Source: an uncultured Gemmiger sp. (GTDB lineage Bacteria > Bacillota > Clostridia > Oscillospirales > Ruminococcaceae). From it: a stretch of DNA of 32,164 nucleotides. Shown one piece after another: positions 31,673 to 32,164 of this stretch. The stretch lies in contig CANRBN010000005.1 of the NCBI GenBank assembly GCA_947628865.1, positions 1 to 32,164 of the forward strand. The letters are read 5' to 3'. Numbering within the stretch: the stretch's first letter is position 1; each line of letters starts with the position of its first letter. The position numbers and the translations under genes were made by a program. The notes below the pieces were generated by a model. That model ran no database searches. It saw only the letters and a list, made by a program, of their open reading frames with translations, and was not told the origin of the DNA.

Positions 31673-32128
31673 ATGAAAAACGAGCTGCGCCGCAAGCTGG
31701 GCGACGGCGTCGTCCTTGCCGCCAGCCTGCTCGAGACCGTGCTGGCGGCCATCGTGCTGGTGGCGCTGGCCATCAGCTGCCTGCCCACGCTGATGGAGCT
31801 GCCGAAGCTGCTCACCACCGGCGCCGAGGGCTTCCACGATTTTTTGGGCACCGTGCTCAACCTCGTCATCGGCGTGGAATTCATCGAGATGCTCACCAAG
31901 CACAGCCCCGGCAGCGCGCTCGAGGTGCTGCTGTTCGCCACCGTGCGGCACATGCTCGTCGGCCACGGCGCCGCGCTCGACAACCTGTTCAGCGTGGCCT
32001 CCATCGCCGTGATCTTCCTTGTGCGCAAATTCGCGTTCAGCCCCTCGTTCAGCGAGGAGCACACCGCCCCGCCCGAACACCCGGAACAGCCCGAACAGCC
32101 GGAACATCCCGCGGCCCACGCCAAATAA
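31673..32128 (+). CDS. Small multi-TM membrane protein, PsiE-like, with Pro/Glu-rich C-terminal tail
   Basis: Four predicted hydrophobic segments, VIGVEFIEMLTKHS...VLLFATVRHML pattern resembling PsiE-family proteins; tail PEHPEQPEQPEHP. Confidence 0.65.
   Translation: MKNELRRKLGDGVVLAASLLETVLAAIVLVALAISCLPTLMELPKLLTTGAEGFHDFLGTVLNLVIGVEFIEMLTKHSPGSALEVLLFATVRHMLVGHGAALDNLFSVASIAVIFLVRKFAFSPSFSEEHTAPPEHPEQPEQPEHPAAHAK
32072..32107 (+). repeat. Four tandem 9-bp units encoding PEH/PEQ/PEQ/PEH
   Basis: cccgaacac ccggaacag cccgaacag ccggaacat. Confidence 0.85.
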
Positions 32129-32143
32129 TGCTGGCCACACCCG

Positions 32144-32163
32144 CCCGCCGCATCCGCGGCGGG
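32144..32163 (+). terminator. Terminator hairpin at window end (T-tract beyond window not visible)
   Basis: CCCGCCGC ATCC GCGGCGGG. Confidence 0.5.
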
Positions 32164-32164
32164 T

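Overview
The window is a gene-dense, high-GC chromosomal segment. Gene content and protein style suggest a Clostridia/Oscillospiraceae-like Firmicute (inference). I find no transposase, phage genes or CRISPR array. Left to right: 3' part of pheT; a dispersed palindromic repeat; a strongly structured RNA/leader before glmS; a PglF/CapD-type dehydratase plus sugar transferase; a CdaR/PucR-type regulator; ftsE-ftsX-M23 peptidase-unannotated microprotein-S41 pseudoprotease-rsmA; tRNA-Thr(TGT); a CDF transporter; asnA (-); a ClpC-like AAA+ ATPase without a middle domain; a minus-strand directon nth-pyrB-pyrI-FTR-SDR; rarA; a Fur/PerR regulator; a monoacylglycerol-lipase-like gene plus glpK between inverted repeat copies; and a minus-strand two-component/ABC-2 exporter directon followed by a divergent PsiE-like gene. 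The observations most worth follow-up are: (1) the multi-branched RNA with mutually exclusive 10-bp pairings between pheT and glmS; (2) the modular palindromic repeat family, with compensatory changes and one copy supplying the end of glpK; (3) an S41 protease homolog with the catalytic Ser/Lys positions replaced by Gly/Arg, in the ftsEX cluster; (4) a terminator hairpin that also covers the Shine-Dalgarno of an ABC exporter; (5) a 34-aa TTG-start membrane microprotein missed by the ORF track.
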